Counted from the first letter of the stretch, positions 1-8,998 are shown. The stretch: 64,000 nucleotides of DNA from Luteibacter mycovicinus (GCF_000745235.1 NZ_JQNL01000001.1:248001-312000); one strand, 5' to 3'. Notes: generated from the letters alone by a model not told the origin. A program made the numbers and translations.

Positions 1-10
1 GGGCACCCGA

Positions 11-886
11 TCACCTGGCAGCGCTGTGCACTTCCGCGACGTAGCCGCCAGGGAACTGCAGCATCGCGGCGCGGCGATCCCTTTCCGCATGGATGTCGAC
101 CAGGACCTTTACGCCATTGTCGCGCGCACGTGCCAGCGTCGCGTCCAGATCGCCGACCTCGTAGCCCGTGGTTTCCGCGCCATAGGGCCAGTCGAGGTGC
201 CCATCCGTCACCAGCACAGTCGCCTTGCCGTAGCCCGATTCGATACGGATACGACGGAACACGCCGCTCTTGCCGCCGATATCCGCCACCGGAGCGGCAC
301 GCTCGTCCGATACGACCTTGCCATGCGCGAAAGCGACGAACGCCTTGACGAAAACGTCAGCCGACTGCACCGGCAGATAGATGCGGTTCTCGGGCACGTG
401 CGCCAGTGGGGCGTATTCGGATTTCTTCGTGTGCCAGTAGAGCTGCATGTTCACGCCGCCCGGCCACGTCACCACCGCGTCGCGACCGATGGGATCATCG
501 AAGGGCGCCACCAGCGTAGCGGCGCCTGCATGATTGGCCGCCCTGACCGCCTCATCCAGATCGGTCACCAGATAACCCGTGCGCTCCAGCCCGAACGGAT
601 ACGGCACCGGTGTGCGGAAGCCGAATACGGAGATCGCGCCCACGGGGCTCTTCACCAGCTGAGATGACGTCGACGATGGCGTCGGAGTGACCGTGACGAC
701 GGCTTGCGGCGTGGACTGACCGCCGAACGTCGCGGCAAAACTGCGCACGAACGCGTCGACGTCGCCGGGGGCCACATAGACGTGCGTCGTGTCATATTGC
801 GGCCCGACCGAATAATCCTGCGTCGCGGCGAACGAGGCTGGAGCGACGAACAGGGCCATGGCGGCAAGAAGAACGTGTGATCGCAT
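11..886 (-). CDS. Exported two-module VOC (glyoxalase-fold) protein
   Basis: A 291-residue protein with a clear Sec signal peptide (about residues 1-21, ending ASFA-A). Two vicinal-oxygen-chelate modules follow (about 30-155 and 165-285). Each opens with a similar segment (VYVAPGDVDAFVRSF and IYLPVQSADVFVKAF) and later has a GY-x-V-x-DLD motif, so the protein arose by internal duplication. VOC folds bind metal and act as lyases, dioxygenases or binding proteins. I cannot name a substrate, and the usual glyoxalase I metal ligands are not obvious. Export to the periplasm is unusual for the superfamily. It is followed on the same strand, after a 118-base gap, by the flavoprotein gene. Confidence 0.8.
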   Translation of the reverse strand: MRSHVLLAAMALFVAPASFAATQDYSVGPQYDTTHVYVAPGDVDAFVRSFAATFGGQSTPQAVVTVTPTPSSTSSQLVKSPVGAISVFGFRTPVPYPFGLERTGYLVTDLDEAVRAANHAGAATLVAPFDDPIGRDAVVTWPGGVNMQLYWHTKKSEYAPLAHVPENRIYLPVQSADVFVKAFVAFAHGKVVSDERAAPVADIGGKSGVFRRIRIESGYGKATVLVTDGHLDWPYGAETTGYEVGDLDATLARARDNGVKVLVDIHAERDRRAAMLQFPGGYVAEVHSAAR

Positions 887-1004
887 GATGGATTCCGGGG
901 GCGAGTCGCAGAAGGCACGAAGACCTCATTCTGCGTCCTGCTCCACACACGATTCCAGCATCCCGCTATCGCACGAGGACGCCGTGCGATTGAATTCGCC
1001 AACG

Positions 1005-1721
1005 TCAGTCGAGGCCCGTTTTACCGGGGGACCAATACGCCTTAGACGTCATGCGCGCCCGAGACACACCCAGTGCCTTCAGCGCGCGGCTGGCGTGCTG
1101 TATCGATGTCGCCTTGCCCGTAAGAACAAAGCTGGCCGGTGTGGCGGCCAGCGCGGCGAAGCGGCGCTCTACGGCCGGGAAATGGGCGTCCTCCGGCAAA
1201 CGCTCGTGAATTTCCACACCCTCGAGCGCCAGCCGGGCGATGACCTCACCGGCACGGGCTGCGTGACTGACCTCCAGGATGCCGTGCAGTTTCTGATGGG
1301 GGAACCGCTGGGCAACGGCATACACCAGACCCATCGAGGTTTCGTCACCGAATACCACGGGCTCGCCTTGCACACCGCTCAGATCGAGGGATGCACGAGG
1401 GCCGAAAACATCGCATGGCACACCTGGCATCACACCCCGAAGCCACTGGGCACCAGGCCCGTCTCCGTGCGCATAGCCCACAATCCTTGCTCTTCCCGAT
1501 ATCGCATTCCAGTCGACGGGCGTGAAGGTTCGGGCCGTGAACGCGGATCCCATGGCGACCTGCACTTTTTGCCCGGGTGCCCACGCCACGTCTCTGAAGG
1601 CGTCGCTCTGCAGCGAAATCAAATGGAATCCGCCCGCAAGGGTCTCGACCGCGGTCACCTGCGCCTGCTTCATGAACATGCGGATCAGCGTCTTCCCGAA
1701 CCGGCCGGGCTGCCCCGTCAT
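1005..1721 (-). CDS. Siderophore-interacting flavoprotein (SIP/ViuB family)
   Basis: A 238-residue cytoplasmic FAD-binding reductase of the siderophore-interacting family, which uses NAD(P)H to reduce ferric siderophores and release iron. Seen in sequence: the FAD motif ARTFTPVDW near residue 65, a GDGPGAQWL segment, and FGDETSMGL where family members carry GDET. The first codon lies inside the stop of the upstream methyltransferase gene (ATGA overlap), which indicates translational coupling. Internal Met codons at residues 15 and 17 are alternative starts. The TonB-dependent siderophore receptor two genes away supports a role in iron acquisition. Confidence 0.82.
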   Translation of the reverse strand: MTGQPGRFGKTLIRMFMKQAQVTAVETLAGGFHLISLQSDAFRDVAWAPGQKVQVAMGSAFTARTFTPVDWNAISGRARIVGYAHGDGPGAQWLRGVMPGVPCDVFGPRASLDLSGVQGEPVVFGDETSMGLVYAVAQRFPHQKLHGILEVSHAARAGEVIARLALEGVEIHERLPEDAHFPAVERRFAALAATPASFVLTGKATSIQHASRALKALGVSRARMTSKAYWSPGKTGLD

Positions 1722-2404
1722 CGCACGAACACCGAATATTCGTTGCCCCGCCCTTCGCTCACCGGGATGGGCTGTGACAGGTAGCCGTGCGTCGGATCGC
1801 GCACATAGTCGAGGTAGTCGTTGCCGTGATCGAAGGCGTTCTCCGCCAGTATGACCGCCCCCGACGTGAGATGAGGTTCGAGCAGTTTGAGTATCGGCAG
1901 ATAGAGGCTGAAGGCGCCATCGAGCAGCACCATGTCGATGGGGCCACCCACGTCCAACAGCGTCTCGCGCGCATCGCCGACCCTGATATCCACGAACTCC
2001 GCGAGTCCGGCGGATGCAAGATTCGCACGCGCTCGCTCGGCCTTGGCCGGCTCGATCTCACTGCCCACCAGCTGACCGCCACCCATATCGCGCAAGGCGG
2101 CGGCCAGATAAATGGCCGATACGCCCATCGATGTCCCGAATTCGACGATCCGGGTGGCTCGGCCGGCACGCGCACACTGATAGAGAAAGCGGCCGTATTC
2201 AGGCGCCACGTTGAGGAAGTTTTCCGCGTAACCATGGTAGACGCCGCGCAGGTCGTTTTGCTCCAGCGCGATCTGCTGCGCGAAGAACGCATCGTCGATC
2301 TCGACCTCCGCAAACCGCTCCATCAGAGGGCGATCCGCCAGCTCCGCTTCCGCGAAAAGACGTGCCAGCGTGTCAGCGACACGCCCCGTGCTCAAGGTTT
2401 CCAT
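1718..2404 (-). CDS. Class I SAM-dependent O-methyltransferase
   Basis: A 228-residue Rossmann-fold methyltransferase related to catechol/caffeoyl-CoA O-methyltransferases. The SAM motif I is RIVEFGTSMGVSAIYLA (about 85-101), motif II GSEIEP, and the post-I acidic stretch MVLLDGAFSLYLP (about 158). I place the start at the ATG at 2404, preceded by GGAGAA at proper spacing, not at the longer upstream in-frame start, which would add an arginine-rich leader. It overlaps the SIP gene by four bases and is divergent from an AraC regulator. The acceptor could be a catechol-type molecule, but that is inference. Confidence 0.8.
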   Translation of the reverse strand: METLSTGRVADTLARLFAEAELADRPLMERFAEVEIDDAFFAQQIALEQNDLRGVYHGYAENFLNVAPEYGRFLYQCARAGRATRIVEFGTSMGVSAIYLAAALRDMGGGQLVGSEIEPAKAERARANLASAGLAEFVDIRVGDARETLLDVGGPIDMVLLDGAFSLYLPILKLLEPHLTSGAVILAENAFDHGNDYLDYVRDPTHGYLSQPIPVSEGRGNEYSVFVR

Positions 2405-2561
2405 GCTGCCGGTTCTCCGGATAAGGGTGAGCTGCTGCCGGAGAGCCCGCCAGCCATCGACGGACAGCCTAGGCCGCGACGAGCTTGCTGCCATTGCGCA
2501 AGAACGCCAGAATGTTTGGAATTCCTGCCACCGCTACCCGGACCGGGTACAGGCCCATCGC

Positions 2562-3374
2562 ATGCCGATCCTTACCGACTCGCCCACGCCCGGCGCCGAG
2601 AATGCCGAATGGATCGAACCCGATGACGTTCCCCGGCCCGCCATCACGTTCGGTGTCGTCGCCGAGAACCTGAGCCCGATCGAGACCGATTTTCATCGGC
2701 ACCGGAAGGCGCAACTCATGATGCTGGTGCGCGGCATCGCCAGTTGCGAAGTCGAGAGCGGCCTCTGGACGGTGCCGCCCCAGCACGCCATCTGGGTACC
2801 CGGCGGCGTGCTGCACAACATCACGATCGCCGGCCGACTCGAAGGCTATACGCTCTTCATCGATCCGGCGGTGACGGCGAACATGCCGGCCGAATGCTGC
2901 TCCATCACGGTCTCCCCGCTGCTACGCGAGCTCATGATCCGCTCGGCGAGCTTCCCCCTGCTCTATCCCGAGGGCGGGATCGAATCGCACGTCGTAACGC
3001 TGCTGCTGGACGAAATCGCGGCGATGCCGACAGGCAACCTCCACCTGCCTATGCCCACGGACGCCCGCCTGCGCAAAATCGCCACCATGATCATGGCCGC
3101 GCCCGCCGACCGCGGCACGATGCATAGCTGGGCCGCTCGCGTCGGACTCAGCGAACGAACCATGGCCCGCATCCTTCCCCGGGAAACCGGCATGAGCTTT
3201 GGCCGCTGGCGCCAGCAGATCCACCTGATGCTGGCCGTCAGGTGGCTTGGCACGGGATCGACCGTTCAGAGCGTCGCGGAGCGGCTGGGCTATGAAAGCG
3301 CCGGTAGTTTCGTGACCATGTTCCGCAAGGCGCTGGGAACGTCCCCGGGGCGATACATGGCTGAGCGCCGGTAA
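2562..3374 (+). CDS. AraC-family regulator with cupin sensor domain
   Basis: A 270-residue transcription factor. The N-terminal cupin (about 25-110) contains HRHRKAQLMMLVRG and PPQHAIWVPGGVLHN, typical of the AraC_binding_2/cupin group. The C-terminal double helix-turn-helix (about 180-270) contains GLSERTMARIL and ends in the family signature YESAGSFVTMFRKALGTSPGRY. The ATG at 2562 begins the recognisable protein; the longer in-frame extension overlaps the neighbouring gene start. It is transcribed away from the O-methyltransferase/SIP pair, so it probably controls that operon. Confidence 0.85.
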   Translation: MPILTDSPTPGAENAEWIEPDDVPRPAITFGVVAENLSPIETDFHRHRKAQLMMLVRGIASCEVESGLWTVPPQHAIWVPGGVLHNITIAGRLEGYTLFIDPAVTANMPAECCSITVSPLLRELMIRSASFPLLYPEGGIESHVVTLLLDEIAAMPTGNLHLPMPTDARLRKIATMIMAAPADRGTMHSWAARVGLSERTMARILPRETGMSFGRWRQQIHLMLAVRWLGTGSTVQSVAERLGYESAGSFVTMFRKALGTSPGRYMAERR

Positions 3375-3476
3375 CGTTTTGAAACAAGTTTCGCCGCTTC
3401 CGACACATACGCAACGCACCCGGTGACTAACCTGCTCCCGACGACGAGGCATACCGCCACGTCCCGAGGAGCCGAT

Positions 3477-3755
3477 ATGCGATACCTCTACGTAACCGCC
3501 TGCCTGATGATTGTCCCGACCTTCGCCATCGCTTCGCCCCAGGAAGCCGGCGGTCGCGCGCAGCAGGCCATGTCCCAGCTGACACAGCGTTTCAACCAGG
3601 CGGACAAGGACCGCGATGGCAAGTTGACCCGTGACGAGGCGAAAGCGGGTATGCCGCGCATCGCCGAGCACTTCGACGACATCGACAGCGAGCATCGCGG
3701 TTACATCACGCTGGAGCAGTTTCAGTCGGCCATCCGCTCCCGCATGGGCAGCTGA
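3477..3755 (+). CDS. Exported EF-hand calcium-binding protein
   Basis: A 92-residue protein starting at the ATG preceded by GAGGAG. It has a signal peptide (about 1-20, ending AIAS). There is one canonical EF-hand loop, DKDRDGKLTRDE, with Asp at positions 1, 3 and 5 and Glu at 12. A second loop, DSEHRGYITLEQ, keeps the central Gly but has Gln at position 12, so it probably binds calcium weakly. This two-hand periplasmic type is common in Xanthomonadales. It converges on the TonB receptor gene; a functional link to iron uptake is not shown. Confidence 0.8.
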   Translation: MRYLYVTACLMIVPTFAIASPQEAGGRAQQAMSQLTQRFNQADKDRDGKLTRDEAKAGMPRIAEHFDDIDSEHRGYITLEQFQSAIRSRMGS

Positions 3756-3757
3756 AA

Positions 3758-3781
3758 AGCCGGCGATCTTCCTCCGGCTTG
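3758..3781. terminator. Bidirectional terminator hairpin candidate
   Basis: Inverted repeat AAGCCGG / CCGGCTT with a 10-base loop lies between the convergent stop codons of the EF-hand gene and the TonB receptor gene. Read on the minus strand the stem is followed by CTTTTC, a short U-tract, so it best fits termination of the receptor mRNA. Confidence 0.5.
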
Positions 3782-3794
3782 TCGAGACGTTCTA

Positions 3795-5972
3795 TCAGAA
3801 GAACTTGTAGTTGAACGACAGCGTCCAGGTCGAGCCCGGCGCGTAATACAGGTCGCTGGAATCGTCGAGCACGAAGTAGTTCTTGTTGAGGAGGTTGTCG
3901 CCGTTGAACTGCACGGATGCGCGGTCGTTGAAGGCGTAGCGGGCCATCGCGCTGACCAGCGTCACTGACGACTGGCGTAGGATGTTCGGCCCGCTGGCAC
4001 CGTCGACATACGCCTTCGACGGACCCTGCCAGTTCACACCGCCACCCACGGTGAGCCCGCTCCATGCGTCCGGCAGCGTGTACGAGGTGAACAGGCGAAC
4101 CAGCGTGCGTGGCAACGAGGGACGCAGCGCACCACCGTCCGGCGATTTCACGTTGAAGTGCGACCAGCCGAGCGTCGCGTTCCAGTCACGCGACAGCACG
4201 CCGGATGCCTCGAACTCATAGCCGCGCGACTTCGTACCGTCAACCGACCGGTAGGCCTGGGTGATGCCGTCCGGCAGGTAGACGCCCGGAAGCGCGTCGG
4301 CCACATGGTCCTGCCGGGTTTCGAAGAAGACCAGCGAGGTATTCAGTGCACCGTCGAAGTGGCGACCCTTGACGCCCACTTCGCGGCTCGTGCCCAGCAC
4401 GGGCTCGAGGAAGCTGCCGTCTCCCTTGCGGTTGTTCTGCGGATCGAAGATCTGCGTGTAGCTGACGAACGCGGAGTAAGTCGGCGTGATGTCGTAAATC
4501 AAGCCGGCGTACGGGATCGTCTTGCTGGCGGTCTCGTGATATATCCCCGCCGTGCTGTCGTTGGTGTCGTTCTTCCACCTGGCATAGCGGGCACCGATGA
4601 TCAGCTTCAGGGGGTCGGCCAGCGACAGGCGAGCCGCGGCGTACGCGCCACTCTGCTCAGTCCGGGCGATCGAGACACGGTCCGCGACCGACGAGAAGTC
4701 CGGGTACGGGTAGTTGCCCGTCCACTCGAGGAAGTTGCCCACGTCCGGCAGATCGCCATGCGGGTACTCGAAATAGTCGGTACGGTAGTGCGAGTCGGTG
4801 ACACCCACGACCAGCTCGTGCTCACGGCCAAATGCGCTGAACGGACCGGACGCATAAAGGTCCAGGTTGTTCTGGCTGCCGCGCTGGAAGCTCTTGTACG
4901 CGTACGGCGTGATGCCCTCGCCCGTTTCGCGGTTGGGCCAGCCGTAAACGTAGAACAGCGCGGAGTCCGCATCGGTTTTGCGGTGGCTCGCCATCGCGTG
5001 CAGCTGCCAGCCATTGTCGAAGCTGTGCTTGAGGTCAATAAAAGCGGTCTGCGTCGTGTTGTTCCAGTGGGTCCAGTCAGCCGCCGGCGAGAAGCTGCGC
5101 GGCCACTTGATGAAGCCGCCCGCATCGTCATACACCGGATACGAACCCCAGGTGACGCCCGTGGGACGCGTCTTCTGCCAGTCGTAGCCCACGCTCAGCG
5201 TGGTGTTGTCGTCGAGGTCGGCGTCGATGACGCCATAGGCCACGTTCTTCTGGTTGTGGTAGCGGTCGAGGTACGAGTCGCCATCCTCATGCGCGGCGAC
5301 GAAGCGGCCGCGCACACTGCCCGAGCTATTGAGCGGGACGGAAGCATCCACGGTCTCGCGCTGGGTATTCCAGGAACCGTAGCTCACGCTCACATCGGCT
5401 TCGGCCGTGCGGCTGTCCGCATGCTTGCGAACGAAGTTGATGTTGGCCGACGGGCTGCCGGCGCCGCTCAGCAGACCGGTCGCACCGCGTATCACTTCGA
5501 CACGCTCATAGATCGAGGTGTCCAGCGACGAGTCGGCCGAACTGATGTTCAGGCTGGACGCGATCGGCACGCCGTCGTACGACATGTTCTCGATCTGGAA
5601 GCCGCGCGACCAGAACACGACGCGCTCGGAATCGTACGCCGTGGACGAGACACCCGTGGTGTTGTCCAGCACGTCGCGCAGGTTGGTCAGGTTCTGGTCC
5701 TTGATCCGCTGCTCGGTGATCACGCTGATCGACTGCGGGGTGTCCTGCAGGGTCAGCGGCAGGCGCGTGGTCGCGCTGGTCTGGTCCGTCGTGTACACCG
5801 AGACGGCCTGGCCCTTCACGTTGACCGTGTCCAGGGTGGTCGTCTTCTTGTCCTTGGCGTCCTTGTCGGCGTCCTCAACGGCCGTTTCGGCGTGGACCAT
5901 CGCGGGCAGCGCCGCGCTGAGGGCAAGGCAAAGCAAAGTCAGCCGCAGCTGGCTCGATGAACGATGAGACAT
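3795..5972 (-). CDS. TonB-dependent siderophore receptor
   Basis: A 725-residue outer-membrane beta-barrel receptor of the FhuE/FpvA type. A signal peptide (ending MVHA-E) is followed by a short acidic linker, then the plug domain (about 50-165) with LQDTPQSISVITEQRI and LRDVLDNTTGV, then the 22-strand barrel. It ends in the aromatic TWTLSFNYKFF, the outer-membrane assembly signal. I use the ATG at 5972, which sits behind GGGG; a longer in-frame start at 6002 lacks a ribosome site. There is no N-terminal STN signalling domain, so it should transport without sigma-factor signalling. A Fur-box-like palindrome lies about 120 bases upstream. Confidence 0.92.
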   Translation of the reverse strand: MSHRSSSQLRLTLLCLALSAALPAMVHAETAVEDADKDAKDKKTTTLDTVNVKGQAVSVYTTDQTSATTRLPLTLQDTPQSISVITEQRIKDQNLTNLRDVLDNTTGVSSTAYDSERVVFWSRGFQIENMSYDGVPIASSLNISSADSSLDTSIYERVEVIRGATGLLSGAGSPSANINFVRKHADSRTAEADVSVSYGSWNTQRETVDASVPLNSSGSVRGRFVAAHEDGDSYLDRYHNQKNVAYGVIDADLDDNTTLSVGYDWQKTRPTGVTWGSYPVYDDAGGFIKWPRSFSPAADWTHWNNTTQTAFIDLKHSFDNGWQLHAMASHRKTDADSALFYVYGWPNRETGEGITPYAYKSFQRGSQNNLDLYASGPFSAFGREHELVVGVTDSHYRTDYFEYPHGDLPDVGNFLEWTGNYPYPDFSSVADRVSIARTEQSGAYAAARLSLADPLKLIIGARYARWKNDTNDSTAGIYHETASKTIPYAGLIYDITPTYSAFVSYTQIFDPQNNRKGDGSFLEPVLGTSREVGVKGRHFDGALNTSLVFFETRQDHVADALPGVYLPDGITQAYRSVDGTKSRGYEFEASGVLSRDWNATLGWSHFNVKSPDGGALRPSLPRTLVRLFTSYTLPDAWSGLTVGGGVNWQGPSKAYVDGASGPNILRQSSVTLVSAMARYAFNDRASVQFNGDNLLNKNYFVLDDSSDLYYAPGSTWTLSFNYKFF

Positions 5973-6089
5973 GGCAAAAACCCCAGGCAAGCAAAAACCC
6001 ATGGAACGGCCGTCTGGCCGTCCCGATTCATGTGACGACTAGGGCTTGCCGCAGGGCTGGCTCATCGTTTCGCGGCGAGATATTAACGC

Positions 6090-6109
6090 AAATCGAATGC
6101 ATTCGCATC
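6090..6109 (-). promoter_or_regulatory. Fur-box-like palindrome upstream of TonB receptor
   Basis: The segment AAATCGAATGCATTCGCATC contains the perfect 12-base palindrome CGAATGCATTCG with partly symmetric AT-rich flanks. This resembles the interrupted AATGCGAAT-ATTCGCATT form of Fur sites seen before siderophore receptors. The assignment rests on similarity and on the identity of the downstream gene. Confidence 0.45.
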
Positions 6110-6137
6110 AGCAAAAACTAAGCTTTCTTTGCAGAAG

Positions 6138-6749
6138 CTACTTAAGTGCCGGTCCTAAGAAATCCATCATCCGGCTCACCGCGCCTTCCAGCATGGCGCG
6201 CGACGCACCGTCACGCGCCATGATCGACATGCCCAGCAGGAAGCCGTAAAGCGCCATAGCGGTTGCGTGGGCGTCCAGCTCCGCGGGAAAGTCGCCTTGT
6301 GCGATACCGCGTCTCACGCAGGCGAGCAGCCCCGCCTTATTCCGTTCGCGTGCGGCTTTCACTGGCTTGTCGATGTCGGCGTGCTCCGGCGAGCAGGCGC
6401 CCATTGCCCCCAGCGCGATCAAGCAGCCGCGCGGATGGCCACGCTCGGATTGCATGCGCGCTGAGCGACGCAGCGACTGTTCGATGGCCTCACGTGGCGA
6501 CAGCGATGCGTCCCACAGGCATTCCATGACCTGCCCGTGCGTCGCGAGATACAGCTCGACCGCCTCGTGGAACAGACCCTCCTTCGAACCGAAAGCCGCG
6601 TAAAGGCTTGGCGACGATATCCCGCCGCCGATACCTGCTTTCAGGTCGTTCAGCGAGGTGGATTCGTACCCACGCTCCCAGAACAGGTGCATCGCCTGCT
6701 TTACCGCGGCGTCGCGATCGAAGCCGCGCGGTCGCCCCATCTGAGCCAT
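6138..6749 (-). CDS. TetR/AcrR-family transcriptional repressor
   Basis: A 203-residue repressor. The N-terminal DNA-binding domain (about 8-55) begins GRPRGFDRDAAVKQAMHLFWERGYESTSLNDL and includes a turn segment with SLYAAFGSKEGLF. The C-terminal ligand-binding region includes GCLIALGAMG, typical of the AcrR/YcdC subgroup often paired with efflux or reductase genes. It is divergent from an MFS transporter. The shared region holds two similar palindromes that are good candidates for its operators, implying autoregulation and control of the transporter. Confidence 0.88.
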   Translation of the reverse strand: MAQMGRPRGFDRDAAVKQAMHLFWERGYESTSLNDLKAGIGGGISSPSLYAAFGSKEGLFHEAVELYLATHGQVMECLWDASLSPREAIEQSLRRSARMQSERGHPRGCLIALGAMGACSPEHADIDKPVKAARERNKAGLLACVRRGIAQGDFPAELDAHATAMALYGFLLGMSIMARDGASRAMLEGAVSRMMDFLGPALK

Positions 6750-6775
6750 CGAAAGGTCCTCCGTTGGATGATTTA

Positions 6776-6843
6776 TATACTACTCGATACAGAAGTCCTT
6801 GACCACGAGACCGCCACCGCCTACTTTTGTATCGACTGATACA
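6776..6843. promoter_or_regulatory. Duplicated TetR operator candidate
   Basis: The region between the divergent repressor and MFS genes holds two 16-base sites: the perfect palindrome TGTATCGACTGATACA (6828-6843) and the related TATACTACTCGATACA (6776-6791). Both end in GATACA and are 52 bases apart. The second copy lies close to the repressor start and the first just before the transporter start, as expected for repression of both promoters. Confidence 0.6.
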
Positions 6844-6868
6844 CAACTCGATCAATTCAGGAATTCCG

Positions 6869-8068
6869 GTGGCAAAGCCTTCAGACCCCAAGCTCCCCAT
6901 AGCCGCGTTACTCGCCCTCGCGATGACCGGCTTCACCTGCATCGTCACGGAGACCCTTCCCGCCGGGCTGCTGACACAGATCGGCGACGGTCTGGGCATT
7001 GATGCTTCCGCGGCCGGACAGACGGTGACGGCCTATGCCGCGGGCTCGTTGATCGCGGCCATTCCCCTGACCGTCGCGACGCAGAACTGGCGGCGGCGCA
7101 GCGTGCTCCTCCTGTCGATCGTTGGCTTCCTCGTCTTCAACTCACTTACGGCGTGGTCATCCAGCTTTACGCTGACACTGGTCGCCCGATTCTTCGCCGG
7201 TGCCGCGGCCGGTCTTGCATGGAGCCTGCTGGCAGGCTATGCGCGACGCATGGTCACCGTCGCCCAGCAAGGCAAGGCGATGGCACTGGCGATGGTGGGT
7301 ACCCCGATCGCACTGGCGCTGGGCGTGCCGGTCGGAACGTGGCTGGGGGCCGCCATCGGATGGCGCTGGGCCTTCGGCAGCATGTCAGGCCTGACGCTCG
7401 TGCTGATCGCGTGGGTGCTACTGAAGGTCCCTGATTACGCTGGGCAACCAGCCAAGTCATCGCACGCCCTGCGCGCCGTACTACGCATGCCCGGTGTGCG
7501 CCCTGTCCTGGGCGTCGTGCTCACCTGGATGCTCGGACACAACATCCTTTACACATACATCGCTCCGTTGGCGACACCTTCCGGCCTGCTGAGAGACCTG
7601 GACAAGCTGCTTCTCGTCTTCGGCGTAGCGGCATTGGCAGGCATCTACGCGACCGGTCGTACCGTGGACCGGGGTCTGCGGCCTTCCGTTCTTGGCAGTC
7701 TCGCCGTCTTCGCGGCGACATGTCTCGCGCTGGGCTTCGGCATGCGATCGCCCGGTGTGGTATGCGCGGCCGTCGCCGTATGGGGACTGACCTTCGGCGG
7801 TGCCGCCACCCTCCTGCAGACCGCCCTCGCCGATGCGGCAGGCGATGCGGCGGATGTCGCCTTGTCGATGAACGTGGTGACCTGGAACAGCGCGATCGCC
7901 GGCGGCGGCCTGCTTGGCGGCGTCCTGCTCGATCACTTCGGAGCGGTGTCGTTTCCGTGGGCCACGCTGGTCCTCGCGCTCGCCGCACTGTCTATTGCGT
8001 TCGCGGCACGGTCTCACGGCTTCCCGCCAGGGGCGCGGCAGTCATCCGGGCCGGTCATCGCGCACTAA
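6869..8068 (+). CDS. MFS efflux transporter (AraJ/sugar-efflux type)
   Basis: A 12-TM major facilitator protein of about 399 residues. The first helix region is LPIAALLALAMTGFTCIVTETLPAGLL, the usual start of the DHA1 AraJ/YdhP-like group, whose members export arabinose-like sugars, chloramphenicol or other drugs. An RRMVTVAQQGKAMALAM loop matches motif A-like sequence. I prefer the GTG at 6869, which has AGGA eight bases upstream, over the in-frame ATG at 6827, because the latter would lie inside the operator palindrome. Divergent TetR control suggests a drug or xenobiotic inducer. Confidence 0.85.
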   Translation: MAKPSDPKLPIAALLALAMTGFTCIVTETLPAGLLTQIGDGLGIDASAAGQTVTAYAAGSLIAAIPLTVATQNWRRRSVLLLSIVGFLVFNSLTAWSSSFTLTLVARFFAGAAAGLAWSLLAGYARRMVTVAQQGKAMALAMVGTPIALALGVPVGTWLGAAIGWRWAFGSMSGLTLVLIAWVLLKVPDYAGQPAKSSHALRAVLRMPGVRPVLGVVLTWMLGHNILYTYIAPLATPSGLLRDLDKLLLVFGVAALAGIYATGRTVDRGLRPSVLGSLAVFAATCLALGFGMRSPGVVCAAVAVWGLTFGGAATLLQTALADAAGDAADVALSMNVVTWNSAIAGGGLLGGVLLDHFGAVSFPWATLVLALAALSIAFAARSHGFPPGARQSSGPVIAH

Positions 8069-8998
8069 GGGCCGTGGCGGCACGGCGGCCCTGCCCGCCC
8101 CGCGCACACCGCACTCATCTGTCACGGTAGCGCTCTCCCCGCTTACCTCCCCACGTACGACTTTCGCGAGCGCGGACCAATCCTCGTTACCGAGACCGGC
8201 GGACGCGGCTCGCGAAAGGCTTTCACGCACGACGCTCATCGCGGGGAGCTCGAGTGCAGCGGACTCCGCCGCATCCCGCGCAAGATTGACGTCTTTCAGT
8301 CCCAGGGAAAGTTTGAAACCCGGTTCGTACGAGCCGTGGGCGATATTATGTGCATAGCGCTGATAGCTCGGACTGGCGAACATTGTCTGCGTCACCACGC
8401 CGAGGAAGACGTCCGCCGATAAGCCGTACGCTTCAGTGAGCGCCGTCGCTTCAGCCATGGACTCGATGGCCTGGGTAATCATCAGATTGCCGGCGATCTT
8501 CGCAACATGCGCCATGCGCTGATCCGCACCGAGACGCCACGTGGTTTTACCCATCACGTCGAACAAGGGCTGGGCCGATGCAATCGCTTCTTCCGATCCC
8601 GCGGCCAGGATATTGAGCGCTCCGGCAGCTGCCACCGCCGGTACGCCGAAGACAGGCGCGGCGACATAAGCCATCCCGGCTTCGTCATGCAAGGTTTTTA
8701 GTTGCTGCACGAGCGCCAGCGAAATCGTCGACATCACGATGTGGATTGTCGACCTTCCAGCACGTGAAATGGCACCGCTCTCGATCAAGACGTCGCGGAC
8801 CGCACGATCATCGGCAAGCATGCTGATCACCACATCGTGCCCGAACGCGTCCGCCGCTCGCTCGAGCCTTTCAACGCCGTCCAGCGCATCCATCGCTTCC
8901 CGCGAACGGTTCCATACGGACACGCGATGTCCGGCTGCCACGAGGCGGGGAACGATCGCGGCGCCCATGCTGCCCAGGCCGATCCACGCCACCCTCAT
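8042..8998 (-). CDS. NAD(P)-dependent beta-hydroxyacid dehydrogenase (HIBADH family)
   Basis: A 318-residue protein of the 3-hydroxyisobutyrate / 6-phosphogluconate dehydrogenase superfamily. The nucleotide-binding GLGSMGAAIVPRL is at residues 7-19, followed by NRS, a preference for NADP(H)-type binding. The catalytic Lys region is KIAGNLMITQAIESMAEA (about 167) in the all-helical C-terminal domain, and KDVNLARD is also typical. The substrate is unknown. The C-terminal 40 residues are low-complexity and run past the convergent MFS stop by 27 bases. Confidence 0.85.
   Translation of the reverse strand: MRVAWIGLGSMGAAIVPRLVAAGHRVSVWNRSREAMDALDGVERLERAADAFGHDVVISMLADDRAVRDVLIESGAISRAGRSTIHIVMSTISLALVQQLKTLHDEAGMAYVAAPVFGVPAVAAAGALNILAAGSEEAIASAQPLFDVMGKTTWRLGADQRMAHVAKIAGNLMITQAIESMAEATALTEAYGLSADVFLGVVTQTMFASPSYQRYAHNIAHGSYEPGFKLSLGLKDVNLARDAAESAALELPAMSVVRESLSRAASAGLGNEDWSALAKVVRGEVSGESATVTDECGVRGAGRAAVPPRPLVRDDRPG

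Noticed and set aside
4158..5960. 600-codon open frame on the plus strand opposite the TonB receptor
   Set aside because: It is the antisense shadow of a well-supported receptor gene in GC-rich DNA. Its translation is Arg/Val-rich with no domain, signal or ribosome site.
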